A stretch of DNA of 64,000 nucleotides from Chryseobacterium sp. StRB126 (GCF_000829375.1 NZ_AP014624.1:5332001-5396000), one strand, 5' to 3'. Positions 1-7,796 are shown, numbered from the stretch's first letter. Notes: generated by a model from the letters alone, not told the origin. Numbers and translations are program-made.

Positions 1-421
1 AATGGTTTATATGTTTAAAAAATGGTTGAAAGAAGGTGCTTCCAACTATCTTTTAGTTCCAATGGCGATCATCTTTGCCGGAGCTATCGGAAATCTTATT
101 GACGGAATGTTCTACGGAATGATCTTCGATAGCGGAACAGTTTATGATGCCAGCACTGACCGATGGATTGGCTACGGCGGAGTTTCAAAATTTGTTCCGT
201 TTGGACAAGGATATTCCACTTTTATGAAAGGATGTGTTGTAGATATGCTTCACTTTCCGGTAGTAGACTGGTATGTTCCGGATAGCTGGCCTATCATAGG
301 CGGAAAGCATATTGAATTCTTTAAATATATTTTCAATGTTGCCGATTCGGCGATTACTGTAGGAGCTGCTTTCCTATTAATCTTCAGAAAAAAAGCATTC
401 CCTAACGGACTTGAATTCTAA
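1..421 (+). CDS. lspA: Lipoprotein signal peptidase (signal peptidase II), 3' part
   Basis: Inner-membrane aspartyl protease that removes the signal peptide of prolipoproteins after diacylglyceryl transfer. The gene is cut by the window edge; the last 139 codons are visible (frame begins at base 2) and the N-terminal membrane part is missing. The segment GNLIDG and the two family signatures VVDMLHF and FNVADSAI are present, giving the catalytic Asp pair at residues 81 and 115 of the visible part. Hydrophobic stretches flank them, and the C-terminus ends in a short basic tail. The loop between the conserved blocks is long, as in Bacteroidetes LspA. The SanA/YdcF-like gene starts 14 bases downstream and is probably co-transcribed. 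Identification is strong; the start lies outside the window. Confidence 0.95.
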   Translation, partial: MVYMFKKWLKEGASNYLLVPMAIIFAGAIGNLIDGMFYGMIFDSGTVYDASTDRWIGYGGVSKFVPFGQGYSTFMKGCVVDMLHFPVVDWYVPDSWPIIGGKHIEFFKYIFNVADSAITVGAAFLLIFRKKAFPNGLEF

Positions 422-435
422 CAGATGTATTTAGA

Positions 436-1080
436 ATGAGAAAAATAATCAAAAATATTTTTAAATTTTTCCTGCTTCTTCTGGTTGCAGGAATTATTTT
501 TATTGCCTGGGCCAATTACAGCATTAGAAAGGAAAGTGCAGCTTCTGTATCTTACAATATCGCAGATGTACCTGAAGCAAAAACGGCTTTACTGTTAGGA
601 ACTGGAAAAATGTTAAGCAACGGAATGCCCAATGCCTATTTCTATAACAGAATCAAAGCGGCTACGGATCTGTATAAAAGCGGAAAAGTTCAATACATCA
701 TTGTAAGTGGAGACAACAGCAGCAAGGAGTATAATGAACCGGAAGATATGCAGTTGGCGTTGGTGCAGCAAGGTATTCCACAGAACAAAACCATTCTGGA
801 TCATGCAGGTTTCCGAACTTTGGATTCAGTGGTAAGAGCAAAGGATATTTTCGGGCAAACCAAATTGATCATCATCTCTCAAAAGTTCCACAACGAAAGA
901 GCGGTCTTTCTTGCTCAGAAAAACGGAATACAGGCCTTTGGGTATAATGCGGAAGATGTGAATAAATACGCGGGGTTAAAGACCAATTTAAGAGAGTATC
1001 TTGCCAAAGCTAAAGTGTATTGGGATTTGATCTTTGGAGTGGAGCCTAAATTTGGTGGGGAAAAGATTATTATTCCGTAA
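436..1080 (+). CDS. SanA/YdcF/ElyC-family (DUF218) membrane-anchored protein
   Basis: 214 residues with a basic N-terminus and one hydrophobic anchor at about residues 7-27, then a soluble domain. Family features seen are the strand ALLLGTGK, the segment NAYFYNRIKAATDLYKSGK, YIIVSGDNSS, a GI/TILD segment and the late block IIISQKFHNERA. E. coli SanA and ElyC of this family affect cell-envelope integrity (vancomycin exclusion, enterobacterial common antigen/peptidoglycan), but the biochemical reaction is not settled. The gene follows lspA by 14 bases and is followed by a repeat-rich gap. The family call is firm; the function here is inferred only from the family. Confidence 0.85.
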   Translation: MRKIIKNIFKFFLLLLVAGIIFIAWANYSIRKESAASVSYNIADVPEAKTALLLGTGKMLSNGMPNAYFYNRIKAATDLYKSGKVQYIIVSGDNSSKEYNEPEDMQLALVQQGIPQNKTILDHAGFRTLDSVVRAKDIFGQTKLIIISQKFHNERAVFLAQKNGIQAFGYNAEDVNKYAGLKTNLREYLAKAKVYWDLIFGVEPKFGGEKIIIP

Positions 1081-1087
1081 CTTTTTT

Positions 1088-1161
1088 AACCACGGATTAC
1101 ACAGATTTTCACAGATGGTTATGGATAAAAAATCTGCGAAATCTGCCGAATCTGCGACAGG
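1088..1161. repeat. Phased CACAGATT inverted-arm hairpin (repeat family A)
   Basis: Left arm at about 1088-1116 holds three forward units (CACGGATTA, CACAGATTTT, CACAGATGG). Right arm at about 1129-1161 holds three reverse-complement units (ATCTGCGAA, ATCTGCCGA, ATCTGCGAC). Units are about 9-10 bases apart and point inward around a centre of about 12 bases. The same design occurs at 14784-14852, 14880-14948 and 39381-39476, and around the GxxExxY gene. It is followed directly by repeat family B. Confidence 0.8.
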
Positions 1162-1170
1162 TTATATTGA

Positions 1171-1236
1171 GGTTTTGGCTAAAGCCCATGGAATTGTTTT
1201 TCTATTGTAAGGCGGGCTAAAGCCCACCCCTATTGA
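1171..1236 (+). repeat. GGCTAAAGCC repeat (family B), copy 1
   Basis: About 66 bases beginning GGTTTTGGCTAAAGCC and ending in a second CTAAAG core followed by CCTATTGA. Each end contains its own small palindrome (GGCTAAAGCC; GGGCTAAAGCCC). A second copy in opposite orientation lies at 32504-32579. In both places it abuts family A-type units, so the two may travel together. Confidence 0.75.
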
Positions 1237-1295
1237 TGTTGATATGAGCATAGAAAATAAATCGTAGATATTTAAGAACTAAATCTTTTACTGTT

Positions 1296-1331
1296 TTTCA
1301 TGCATTATTCGCGTTAAACCTCGTAAATTTG
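1296..1331 (+). promoter_or_regulatory. Candidate trpS promoter
   Basis: TAAATTTG at 1324-1331 matches the Bacteroidetes -7 consensus TAnnTTTG exactly, 36 bases before the trpS start. The upstream element is weak (TTTC at 1296-1299 instead of TTTG, spacing 24). Only the -7 part is convincing. Confidence 0.45.
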
Positions 1332-1366
1332 CAGTTCATTAATTTTTAAATATAAATTTTAAACAA

Positions 1367-2335
1367 ATGTCAAGAATTCTTACCGGCATTCAAGCCACCG
1401 GAACACCCCATCTTGGAAATTTATTAGGGGCTATTATTCCTGCGATCGAACTTTCTAAGCAGGAAGGAAATGAATCATTTTTATTTATTGCGAATCTTCA
1501 TACGCTTACCCAGATTAAAGATGCGCAGACTTTAAGACAGAATACCTACGAGATTGCTGCGGCTTGGCTTGCTTGTGGATTAGATACCGAAAAAACATTT
1601 TTCTACAGACAAAGTGATATCGCTGAAACCTGTGAACTATCTTGGCATTTATCATGTTTTTTTCCTTATCAAAGATTAACATTAGCGCATTCATTTAAGG
1701 ATAAGGCTGACAGACTTCAGGATGTAAATGCCGGTTTGTTTACCTACCCTATTTTGATGGCTGCAGATATTTTACTATACGATGCAGAGATTGTTCCTGT
1801 TGGAAAAGATCAACTTCAGCATTTGGAAATTGCAAGAGATGTAGCTTCAAGGTTTAACAACCAGATGGGCGAAGTTTTTGTACTGCCACAATCTGAACTT
1901 CAGGAAGACACCAAATATGTTCCCGGAACAGATGGTCGTAAAATGTCTAAATCAATGGGAAATATCATCAATATCTTCCTGCCTGAAAAAGAATTGAAGA
2001 AACAGGTAATGAGTATTGAGTCTGATTCTAAGTCTTTAGAAGAGCCTAAGGATCCTGCAACAGATAAAACATTCCAGATTTATGAGCTTATCGCTACATC
2101 TGAGCAGACTGAGGAATTAAGAGCAAAATATTTAGCAGGTAACTTCGGTTATGGTCATGCGAAAAAAGAGCTATTAGACCTTATTTTAACCCGTTTTGAG
2201 AAGGAAAGAGAAACGTTCAATTATTATATGAACAATCTTGATGAACTGGAAGCTAAGCTTCAGGAAGGTGCTGCAAAAACAAAACCGATTGCTCTGGCAA
2301 CGCTGAAAAGAGTAAGAACAAGCTTAGGATATTAA
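1367..2335 (+). CDS. trpS: Tryptophanyl-tRNA synthetase
   Basis: Class I aminoacyl-tRNA synthetase charging tRNA-Trp in the cytoplasm. 322 residues, the usual compact bacterial length. The N-terminal ATP site appears as GIQATGTPHLGNLLGA (HIGH-type motif at about residues 13-18), and the KMSKS loop is a perfect KMSKS at residues 192-196. Segments PILMAADILLY and VPVGKDQLQHLE are typical of TrpRS substrate binding. The ATG at 1367 follows an AT-rich leader with a good -7 element. A strong hairpin terminator follows the stop, so the gene is probably monocistronic. Confidence 0.97.
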   Translation: MSRILTGIQATGTPHLGNLLGAIIPAIELSKQEGNESFLFIANLHTLTQIKDAQTLRQNTYEIAAAWLACGLDTEKTFFYRQSDIAETCELSWHLSCFFPYQRLTLAHSFKDKADRLQDVNAGLFTYPILMAADILLYDAEIVPVGKDQLQHLEIARDVASRFNNQMGEVFVLPQSELQEDTKYVPGTDGRKMSKSMGNIINIFLPEKELKKQVMSIESDSKSLEEPKDPATDKTFQIYELIATSEQTEELRAKYLAGNFGYGHAKKELLDLILTRFEKERETFNYYMNNLDELEAKLQEGAAKTKPIALATLKRVRTSLGY

Positions 2336-2356
2336 TTCTAAACTTTAGATATAAGA

Positions 2357-2396
2357 AATCGGCTGACTCAGAATTGAGTCAGCCGATTATTTTTTA
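2357..2396 (+). terminator. Rho-independent terminator of trpS
   Basis: Perfect 14-base arms (2357-2370 and 2375-2388), loop GAAT, then a T run at 2390-2395. It also lies at the 3' end of the convergent histidine kinase gene. Confidence 0.9.
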
Positions 2397-3680
2397 TGAT
2401 ATTTTATTTTTTGTAAGGATGAAGTAGTGCATTTGATCTTCAAACTCATAGGTAATATCCCAACCCGGATATTGTTTGATGATTGTTTTAATAATGGATA
2501 ATCCTAAACCTGTAGAAGTGTGGTCGGAGCTCTGTTTATAAAAACGGTTAAAAATCCTGGATTTATCTAACGGAGCCTGCATTCCACTATTTTGAAAGAT
2601 AATTCTGTTGTTCTCAATAAAAATATTTAAAGTTCCTTCCTCGTTATTATATTTAACAGCATTTTTAAGCAAGTTAGACAATAAAATATCAGCAAGATCC
2701 TGATTAAAGTCTGCTTTAAATATTCCCTTCTCAATAATATTAACCTCTACATTTTTAAAGGCGATAAAGTCCTCATAATTCTCTACAAGTTTATTCACCA
2801 TCGCATTAAAATCAACCTCTGATATTGCATTAAACTGACTGTTTTCAATCTTGGAAAGCACTAACAGAGATTTATTCAATCCTACCATTCTTCTCAGATC
2901 GTTTTTAACTTCCGTGAGAAAGGTCAGATTCTTTTTATCAAGATTATCATTCTGAATCAGAAGATCTATTTTATTAATAACAATTGCGAGTGGTGTCTGA
3001 AGCTCATGAGAAGCATTTTCTATAAACTGTTTCTGCTGGTAGAAAACAAGTTCATTACGGTCGATCATCTCATTGATTTCCACATTCAGTTCCTCAAATT
3101 CTTTGATGGAATAATTCTGTTCTGCCTGAGAAAAAGGAATCCCAAACTGGTATTTCTTCAGCTTATCAAGAATCTGGTAGAAGGGCCGCATTGCTTTATT
3201 CAGTAGATAACTGTTAACAGCAACAATACTTATCACCAAAAGAATATAAAGAACAATTAAAGCTGTTGTAAGGTCATAGATAAGCTCATCTTCTTCTACC
3301 GTTGATGTTCTGATGACAAGCCTCTGATGGTTTTTATACTGATCGATAAAATCGGCCTCCAATACACGATAAGGCTGGTCTTTATCATCATACTCCATAT
3401 AATACATCTTATTATAGAGTCTGCTTTTGTTCTTGTATTCTGCAGCAGTTATCGGCATAATCTTAAATTCATTGAATCCAAAATCATTATTCTTCAACAG
3501 CTGCGGATTAAGATACACGGCTTTGATAATCTGTATTTTTCTATCTTTCAACCCATCATCTACATTATCATGCACTTCATCCAGAATATAGGCATAAAAC
3601 AGCCCTGCCCAGACTGCTATAATCAGCAGCAGGATCATGATAAGGTATTTTATCGTATAATATTTTAATGAAACCTTCAT
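2394..3680 (-). CDS. Two-component sensor histidine kinase
   Basis: 428-residue membrane sensor kinase. Two membrane segments (about 11-31 and 137-160) enclose a periplasmic sensor region of about 100 residues. The dimerisation/phosphoacceptor block ENASHELQTPLA places the phosphorylated His at 225. The N box (LLSNLLKNAVKYN, Asn340) and G box (STGLGLSII, from about 389) form the ATP-binding HATPase domain. Its start overlaps the stop of the response regulator gene by one base (TGATG), so the two are translationally coupled. The signal is unknown. The upstream PepSY-like genes on the same strand suggest an envelope cue, but that is inference. Confidence 0.93.
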   Translation of the reverse strand: MKVSLKYYTIKYLIMILLLIIAVWAGLFYAYILDEVHDNVDDGLKDRKIQIIKAVYLNPQLLKNNDFGFNEFKIMPITAAEYKNKSRLYNKMYYMEYDDKDQPYRVLEADFIDQYKNHQRLVIRTSTVEEDELIYDLTTALIVLYILLVISIVAVNSYLLNKAMRPFYQILDKLKKYQFGIPFSQAEQNYSIKEFEELNVEINEMIDRNELVFYQQKQFIENASHELQTPLAIVINKIDLLIQNDNLDKKNLTFLTEVKNDLRRMVGLNKSLLVLSKIENSQFNAISEVDFNAMVNKLVENYEDFIAFKNVEVNIIEKGIFKADFNQDLADILLSNLLKNAVKYNNEEGTLNIFIENNRIIFQNSGMQAPLDKSRIFNRFYKQSSDHTSTGLGLSIIKTIIKQYPGWDITYEFEDQMHYFILTKNKIS

Positions 3681-4351
3681 CAGACGAATTTATATCCTAT
3701 TCCGTAAACAGCCTGAAAATCTGCCTCGGCATGAAGGGCTTTCAGTTTTTTACGAAGGTTTTTAATTTGTGAATAAATAAAATCAAGACTGTCTGCCTGA
3801 TCGATATAATCTCCCCAGATGGCTTCTGCAAGAGTGGTTTTCTGTAAAGTTTTTTCCGGATGAATAACGAAGTAGTACAAAAGATCATATTCTTTTCGGT
3901 TAAGCACCAGGTCTTCGTTTCCTATCTTAACATTTCTGTTTTCCGGATCAATGCTGATATTTTTATACCTGATGATATTCTCACCATCCTGATTTTTTCT
4001 TCTTATTACAGATCTTATTCTTGCCATCAGTTCTGCAAGGTGAAATGGCTTTGCCAGATAATCATCGGCTCCTATTTCCAGCCCTGTTACCTTATCATCT
4101 ACAGAATCTTTAGCAGACAGGATAATTACAGGGTCTTTTTTATGCATTTTTTTAATCTCCCTCAACAGATCTATTCCATTACCGTCCGGGAGCATAATAT
4201 CCAACAGAATACAGTCATATTCATAGGATATAATCTTTTCCAGTCCGGCTCTGTAATCTTCTGCATATTCTACAATGAAATGTTCTGCTTCCAGAAATTT
4301 CTGTACAGTATCCCTTAGGTCCGGTTCATCTTCTACTATTAAAATCTTCAT
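3680..4351 (-). CDS. OmpR-family response regulator
   Basis: Cognate regulator of the adjacent histidine kinase. The ATG at 4351 is chosen because it gives the standard N-terminus MKILIVEDEP; an in-frame extension to 4381 adds ten residues with no homology value. Receiver domain at residues 1-115 with acidic residues E7/D8, phosphoacceptor Asp51 in CILLDIMLPDGNG and a conserved Lys in LSAKD. The C-terminal winged helix-turn-helix (about 125-223) contains LVLNRKEYDLLYYF and ends in AVYGIGYKFV, typical of OmpR/PhoB DNA-binding domains. Likely controls the neighbouring PepSY-like genes, which lie upstream in the same direction; this is inferred from context. Confidence 0.93.
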   Translation of the reverse strand: MKILIVEDEPDLRDTVQKFLEAEHFIVEYAEDYRAGLEKIISYEYDCILLDIMLPDGNGIDLLREIKKMHKKDPVIILSAKDSVDDKVTGLEIGADDYLAKPFHLAELMARIRSVIRRKNQDGENIIRYKNISIDPENRNVKIGNEDLVLNRKEYDLLYYFVIHPEKTLQKTTLAEAIWGDYIDQADSLDFIYSQIKNLRKKLKALHAEADFQAVYGIGYKFV

Positions 4352-4401
4352 AGGCTCTGCTGCTTGGATAACGTATATCAAATATATGAAATTATAAGGT
4401 T

Positions 4402-4520
4402 GGAAGCTGGAAGAGCGAGGCTGGAAGTTACTTTTGTACCATTTACAACTATCCGTGTCTAAGTGGCAAACAATTTCAAAATCGTCCTATGCAACTTCCC
4501 TCTTCCCACTCCCAGCTTCC
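4402..4520. repeat. REP-like CTGGAAG inverted repeat, copy 1
   Basis: Left arm 4402-4429 (starts GGAAGCTGGAAG) and right arm 4492-4520 (ends CCCAGCTTCC) are imperfect inverted complements of about 28 bases around a loop of about 62 bases. A related copy is at 36745-36871. It lies between the response regulator and the short PepSY-like gene, so it would be transcribed as a stem-loop. Confidence 0.75.
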
Positions 4521-4532
4521 TTACTTCAAAAA

Positions 4533-4745
4533 TTAATTTGTTTTTACATGATGTCCATCTGCATCAAAGATCAGGCACAGCCCATTCATCAGATGAATCT
4601 TATAGGCATTATATTTTTTCTCAATAGAATCAATCACACTGCATGGGTGATGCTTGGTCATAAAAGACACAATATTTTTTCTAATCTTAGCGGAAGAAGC
4701 TTTTCTTCCATTACTGTTTATTACACTCCAGTTTACCATAATCAT
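4533..4745 (-). CDS. Short PepSY-like protein without a signal peptide
   Basis: 70 residues. The C-terminal half resembles one PepSY-like (DUF2874) repeat, with the pattern IxxIEKKYNAYKIHLMNGLCLIFDADGH matching the repeat unit of the longer upstream protein. There is no signal peptide, so it is either cytoplasmic or a shortened copy of a secreted ancestor. It lies 28 bases after the secreted PepSY-like gene and about 180 bases before the response regulator, all on the minus strand. It starts at ATG 4745; an internal ATG two codons later is also possible. A real gene is likely, but function is unknown. Confidence 0.6.
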   Translation of the reverse strand: MIMVNWSVINSNGRKASSAKIRKNIVSFMTKHHPCSVIDSIEKKYNAYKIHLMNGLCLIFDADGHHVKTN

Positions 4746-4773
4746 AAAATTTTATTGTTAATCTTCATTTGAT

Positions 4774-5223
4774 CTAATCATCAATTTTTTTAAAATTTCC
4801 GTTTCGGTCGAACTCCAGTTCCAGTCCGTTGGAAAGCTCTGTTTTATAAGACCATCTCTTCTTTTCGATCTTAACGATATGCGTATTCGGGAAGTTTCTG
4901 CTGCTATAGTTCTTAATTGAGGCAGGAATAAAACCATAAGGGATTTTCTGATGGTTACCATCTACTTCTTTCCAGTTTCCATTACTGTCGAACTCCATTT
5001 TCATTCCATTGTTCAGATAGACTTTATATTCATCCACACCATAGATTTCTCTGTCTTCAATGGCAGAGGATACAGGAATGCCTTTAAAATGACCTGCAAG
5101 AAAGGTTTTAGCAGTCTTAGGTAAATGATTAGGATTGATCGCTCTGTCCTGTGCTGAAACCAAGCTACCGATCAATAAGAAAATTAAAATAAATACGCTT
5201 GTGATTTTCTTTACATTTTTCAT
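4774..5223 (-). CDS. Secreted PepSY-like (DUF2874) domain protein
   Basis: About 149 residues from ATG 5223, chosen because it gives a clean signal peptide (MKNVKKITSV, hydrophobic core, then LVSAQ). The mature part has two PepSY-like repeats with the shared pattern LPKTAKTFLAGHF...YKVYLNNGMKMEFDSNGNWKEVDG and a second copy ending ELEFDRNGNFKKIDD. Such beta-lactamase-inhibitor-like folds are periplasmic and often lie beside two-component systems in Bacteroidetes. Here the response regulator and histidine kinase are downstream on the same strand. It could be a target or an accessory sensor of that system; the sequence does not show which. Confidence 0.85.
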   Translation of the reverse strand: MKNVKKITSVFILIFLLIGSLVSAQDRAINPNHLPKTAKTFLAGHFKGIPVSSAIEDREIYGVDEYKVYLNNGMKMEFDSNGNWKEVDGNHQKIPYGFIPASIKNYSSRNFPNTHIVKIEKKRWSYKTELSNGLELEFDRNGNFKKIDD

Positions 5224-5265
5224 AATATTAAATTTTTCTGTTATTATTATGGAGCAAAGTTCCAA

Positions 5266-5594
5266 ATCAAATTAGGAAAGAATTGGGAACAGCTTAATTT
5301 GTAGAAATCAAAATGTAAATACAGACTGTTGATAGTGTTGTGATATCTTATAATTAACCACAGATTTATCAGATTGACACAGAATCTCTTATCAATTATC
5401 TTTTATCAATCATAAAAGAAGTAAACCATTAAGACAGAGATAAGATATTAAGAGCATTAAGTGCAGTTCTGTTGAGATTGCTTCGCCTTCGGCTCGCAAT
5501 GACAGTTATCTTAATTGTCTTAATAGCTTCAATAGCCTTAATGGTTCAATAAAAATTTTCAAAGCCTTATTTCAACTTTAAAAATATAAAAAGA
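5266..5594. repeat. Repeat-rich gap with nested palindrome (5423-5549) and single-arm CACAGATT units (5356-5386)
   Basis: No gene seen. Bases 5356-5386 carry three family A-type units without a clear second arm. Bases 5423-5461 and 5509-5549 form long imperfect inverted arms (AACCATTAAG outermost on the left, CTTAATGGTT on the right). Between them, 5470-5505 holds the widespread element with GATTGCTTCGCC and GGCTCGCAATGACA. The arrangement is MITE- or REP-like, about 130 bases. Confidence 0.7.
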
Positions 5595-6290
5595 TTATAA
5601 GTATTCTTTAATCTGTTGAAGATGGGTAATAGACTTGAATCCGGTTTCTTGTTTATCTTCTTTGTATACATCAAAAAAGATGGTATCCATACCGAAATCT
5701 CTTCCTCCTATAGCATCAGCAATCCAGTCATCACCAATCATGATGCTTTCTTCTTTCTTTGCTTCAGAAAGTCCAAGGGAATATTCAAAAATTTTAGGAT
5801 TTGGCTTCCTTACACCTACCGCATCCGCACTGGTAATGGTTTCAAAATAAGGTGCAATTCCGGATAGGGTACATTTTCTTTCTGTTACTTCCTGAAAGCC
5901 GTTGGAAATAATATGAAGTGTATAATTCTTCGATTTCAGATATTCAAGGATATCTTCAGCCCCTTCCACCAATTCATTATAACTTACAATATTATCCAGA
6001 AAGTTCTCTTCAAAATAAAGGGAAAGTTCTTTATTGTTTACTCCAAAATGCATGAAGGAGTCATAAAAACGGTGTTCTCTCAAATACTCTTTGCCTATCA
6101 TTCCATCTCTGATTTTTTCCCATAATTCTTCATTGATATCATGGTAAACCGCATGAAACTCTTCAAAGTCGATATTATACTTCGAATTGATTTCCTGCTT
6201 TTCGAAAAGTTCTTTGATCGTTAAATAGGCATTTCTGCGATGATCCCAGAGCGTATTGTCCAGGTCAAAAAAAACGTGCTGCATTTTCAT
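5595..6290 (-). CDS. HAD-superfamily hydrolase, YjjG-like pyrimidine 5'-nucleotidase
   Basis: About 231 residues. ATG 6290 gives MKMQHVFFDLDNTLWDH; the longer reading begins at TTG and is less likely, and a second ATG two codons in is possible. HAD motif I is DLDNTLWD near the N-terminus, motif II is the Ser/Thr in LHIISNGF, motif III is the Lys in VGVRKPNPKIF, and motif IV is IMIGDDWIADAIGG. The cap is helical, as in subclass I. Members of this group dephosphorylate non-canonical pyrimidine nucleotides, but the exact substrate here is not proven. Downstream is a repeat-rich gap; upstream on the same strand is a 44-codon gene. Confidence 0.88.
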   Translation of the reverse strand: MKMQHVFFDLDNTLWDHRRNAYLTIKELFEKQEINSKYNIDFEEFHAVYHDINEELWEKIRDGMIGKEYLREHRFYDSFMHFGVNNKELSLYFEENFLDNIVSYNELVEGAEDILEYLKSKNYTLHIISNGFQEVTERKCTLSGIAPYFETITSADAVGVRKPNPKIFEYSLGLSEAKKEESIMIGDDWIADAIGGRDFGMDTIFFDVYKEDKQETGFKSITHLQQIKEYL

Positions 6291-6310
6291 ACAGCACAAA
6301 GTTAATAATT

Positions 6311-6445
6311 TTAATTTTTTGTAATAGGATAATTCTTGCTCTTGCTTTTCACAATTTCAAGGCTTTTAGAAAAATTGAGCAGAAAATCGATGGTTTGTTT
6401 TTTAGGTTTCAAAGTTTTCACTTTTAAGGAGTCATTTTTTTTCAT
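6311..6445 (-). CDS. Small conserved-looking basic protein, 44 residues
   Basis: An ATG at 6445 opens a 44-codon frame ending with TAA at 6311, filling the gap between the sigma factor and the HAD gene. The product is lysine-rich with a helical middle part (KTLKPKKQTIDFLLNFSKSLEIVK). The pattern KTLKPKK.TIDFLLNFSK looks like a small protein family I associate with flavobacteria, but I cannot check this here. No membrane segment or signal peptide is present. It is 20 bases from the HAD gene start and about 50 bases after the sigma factor stop, so it may be co-transcribed with either. Function unknown. Confidence 0.6.
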   Translation of the reverse strand: MKKNDSLKVKTLKPKKQTIDFLLNFSKSLEIVKSKSKNYPITKN

Positions 6446-6493
6446 AAGCGAAGTATGTTTTCCTTAAAAACGTGAAATTTTACAAAATATTAT

Positions 6494-7084
6494 TTATCTG
6501 GTTAATATTATGTTATTTTCATCCATGATTTTTCTCAGGTTTATTAGCGCATATCTTACTCTGCCTAATGTGGTATTAATGCTCATATCAGTATGATCAG
6601 CGATCTCCTTAAAGCTTAATCCATCAAAGAATCTTAATTTGATTACTTCCTGCTGGTTCAATGGAAGAAATTGCAGCATTCTCAACAGATCTTCCTGAAT
6701 CTGATTAGTCACCAGCTGATCCTCAATATTTTCAGATGGCTCTCTGATCAAATCAAAAATAGAATATTCATCCGTTTCAAAAGTAGTCTCTGAAACTTTG
6801 ATATTCTTAGATTTTGCTCTGAAATGATCGATGATAAGGTTGTGTGAGATTCTTTTGGCCCAAAGGATAAATTTACCCTCTTCGTTGTAACGTCCTTCTT
6901 TTAGCATTACAATGATCTTCATGAATGTATCCTGAAAGATATCGTTGGCTAAATCTTCATCATTAATTTTGTAAAAAATGAATGTAAACAGTTCTCTCTG
7001 ATGGCGATGAATAAGGGTTGATAATGCGCCCTCGTCACCTTTCTGGTAAAGCGAAATTAGTAAACTATCCGATTTTGATTTCAT
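6494..7084 (-). CDS. RNA polymerase sigma factor, ECF-type sigma-70 family
   Basis: 196 residues from ATG 7084 (MKSKSDSLLISLYQKGDEGAL), preceded by GAGAAGAG. A longer frame reaches 7198, but its first 38 residues look unrelated to the family. Region 2 (about residues 20-90) contains LANDIFQDTFMKI and GKFILWAKRISHNLIIDHFR; region 4 (about 125-180) contains LPLNQQEVIKLRFFDGLSFKEIAD and TTLGRVRYALINLRK. No anti-sigma gene is adjacent, and the long acidic linker is typical of flavobacterial members. Regulon unknown. Confidence 0.9.
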   Translation of the reverse strand: MKSKSDSLLISLYQKGDEGALSTLIHRHQRELFTFIFYKINDEDLANDIFQDTFMKIIVMLKEGRYNEEGKFILWAKRISHNLIIDHFRAKSKNIKVSETTFETDEYSIFDLIREPSENIEDQLVTNQIQEDLLRMLQFLPLNQQEVIKLRFFDGLSFKEIADHTDMSINTTLGRVRYALINLRKIMDENNIILTR

Positions 7085-7279
7085 AACTCTTCTCAATATA
7101 ATATTTGCAGCCCAGCTATCGCCCAGATACATTATCTGGTTTTTGCTGTATATACAAAACAGTTCTTCAGAGTAGAGTCTCGTCGATAGGTGGTACAATT
7201 ATATTATGACGTAAATATAATAATTTTTTAATAACTGTTAAGCAATTATTAAATTTTCGCTATAAAAATTTAAAAAAAA

Positions 7280-7771
7280 TCACTTAAACATATCATGAAT
7301 GAATACAGTAGGGATATTTAATGTAAAATTAACATTTAACCCTTTCATTTCTTTTCCATTTAATCGGGTGTCTCCAATAGGGAAAGCATAGCCTCCGGTA
7401 AGGTCAAGCATCCCAAATAAGGTAACCCCTATTTTGGGAGCAATATATTTGTTGGTTCCTTCCGCTCCCACTAAAAAGTAATAGGAATGATAGAAGTCCA
7501 CATTCTTTTCAAAATTAAGTAAAACGTCCGCCTGCAGCTTCGGCATGATGGCAAATTTCGAGTCTGCCACACCCATTAAGGCAGAGCCACCCAATCTGTA
7601 AATTACATCATCATTTTTAAGAAAAAGCAGCTTTCCACCCACTTCTCCAAAACTTTGATTCTGATAGGTATATCCTACACTAATCATTTTATGCATAGTA
7701 TATTGGGCTTTTACCAACGTACTCAGCAAAAACAGGGATAGAAGGGCAACTGCGGTTCGAAAATTCATCAT
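7280..7771 (-). CDS. Exported hypothetical protein, possible small outer-membrane beta-barrel
   Basis: 163 residues beginning MMNFRTAVALLSLFLLSTLVKAQ, a clear signal peptide ending in AQ; either of two adjacent ATGs (7771, 7768) may be used. The mature part alternates aromatic and polar residues in short strands (SVGYTYQNQSFGEVGGKLLFL, DFYHSYYFLVGAEG, KIGVTLFGMLDLTGGYAFPIG) and has many glycines, which fits a small beta-barrel or periplasmic beta protein. No enzyme motif is visible. It lies after metK on the same strand, separated by a terminator, so it is probably expressed on its own. Function unknown. Confidence 0.7.
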   Translation of the reverse strand: MMNFRTAVALLSLFLLSTLVKAQYTMHKMISVGYTYQNQSFGEVGGKLLFLKNDDVIYRLGGSALMGVADSKFAIMPKLQADVLLNFEKNVDFYHSYYFLVGAEGTNKYIAPKIGVTLFGMLDLTGGYAFPIGDTRLNGKEMKGLNVNFTLNIPTVFIHDMFK

Positions 7772-7796
7772 CTCTCAATTTATTAAGGTGTAAAAT

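Noticed and set aside
7084..7198. 38-residue N-terminal extension of the sigma factor
   Set aside because: Not similar to ECF N-termini; ATG 7084 is preceded by a purine-rich stretch and gives the usual length.
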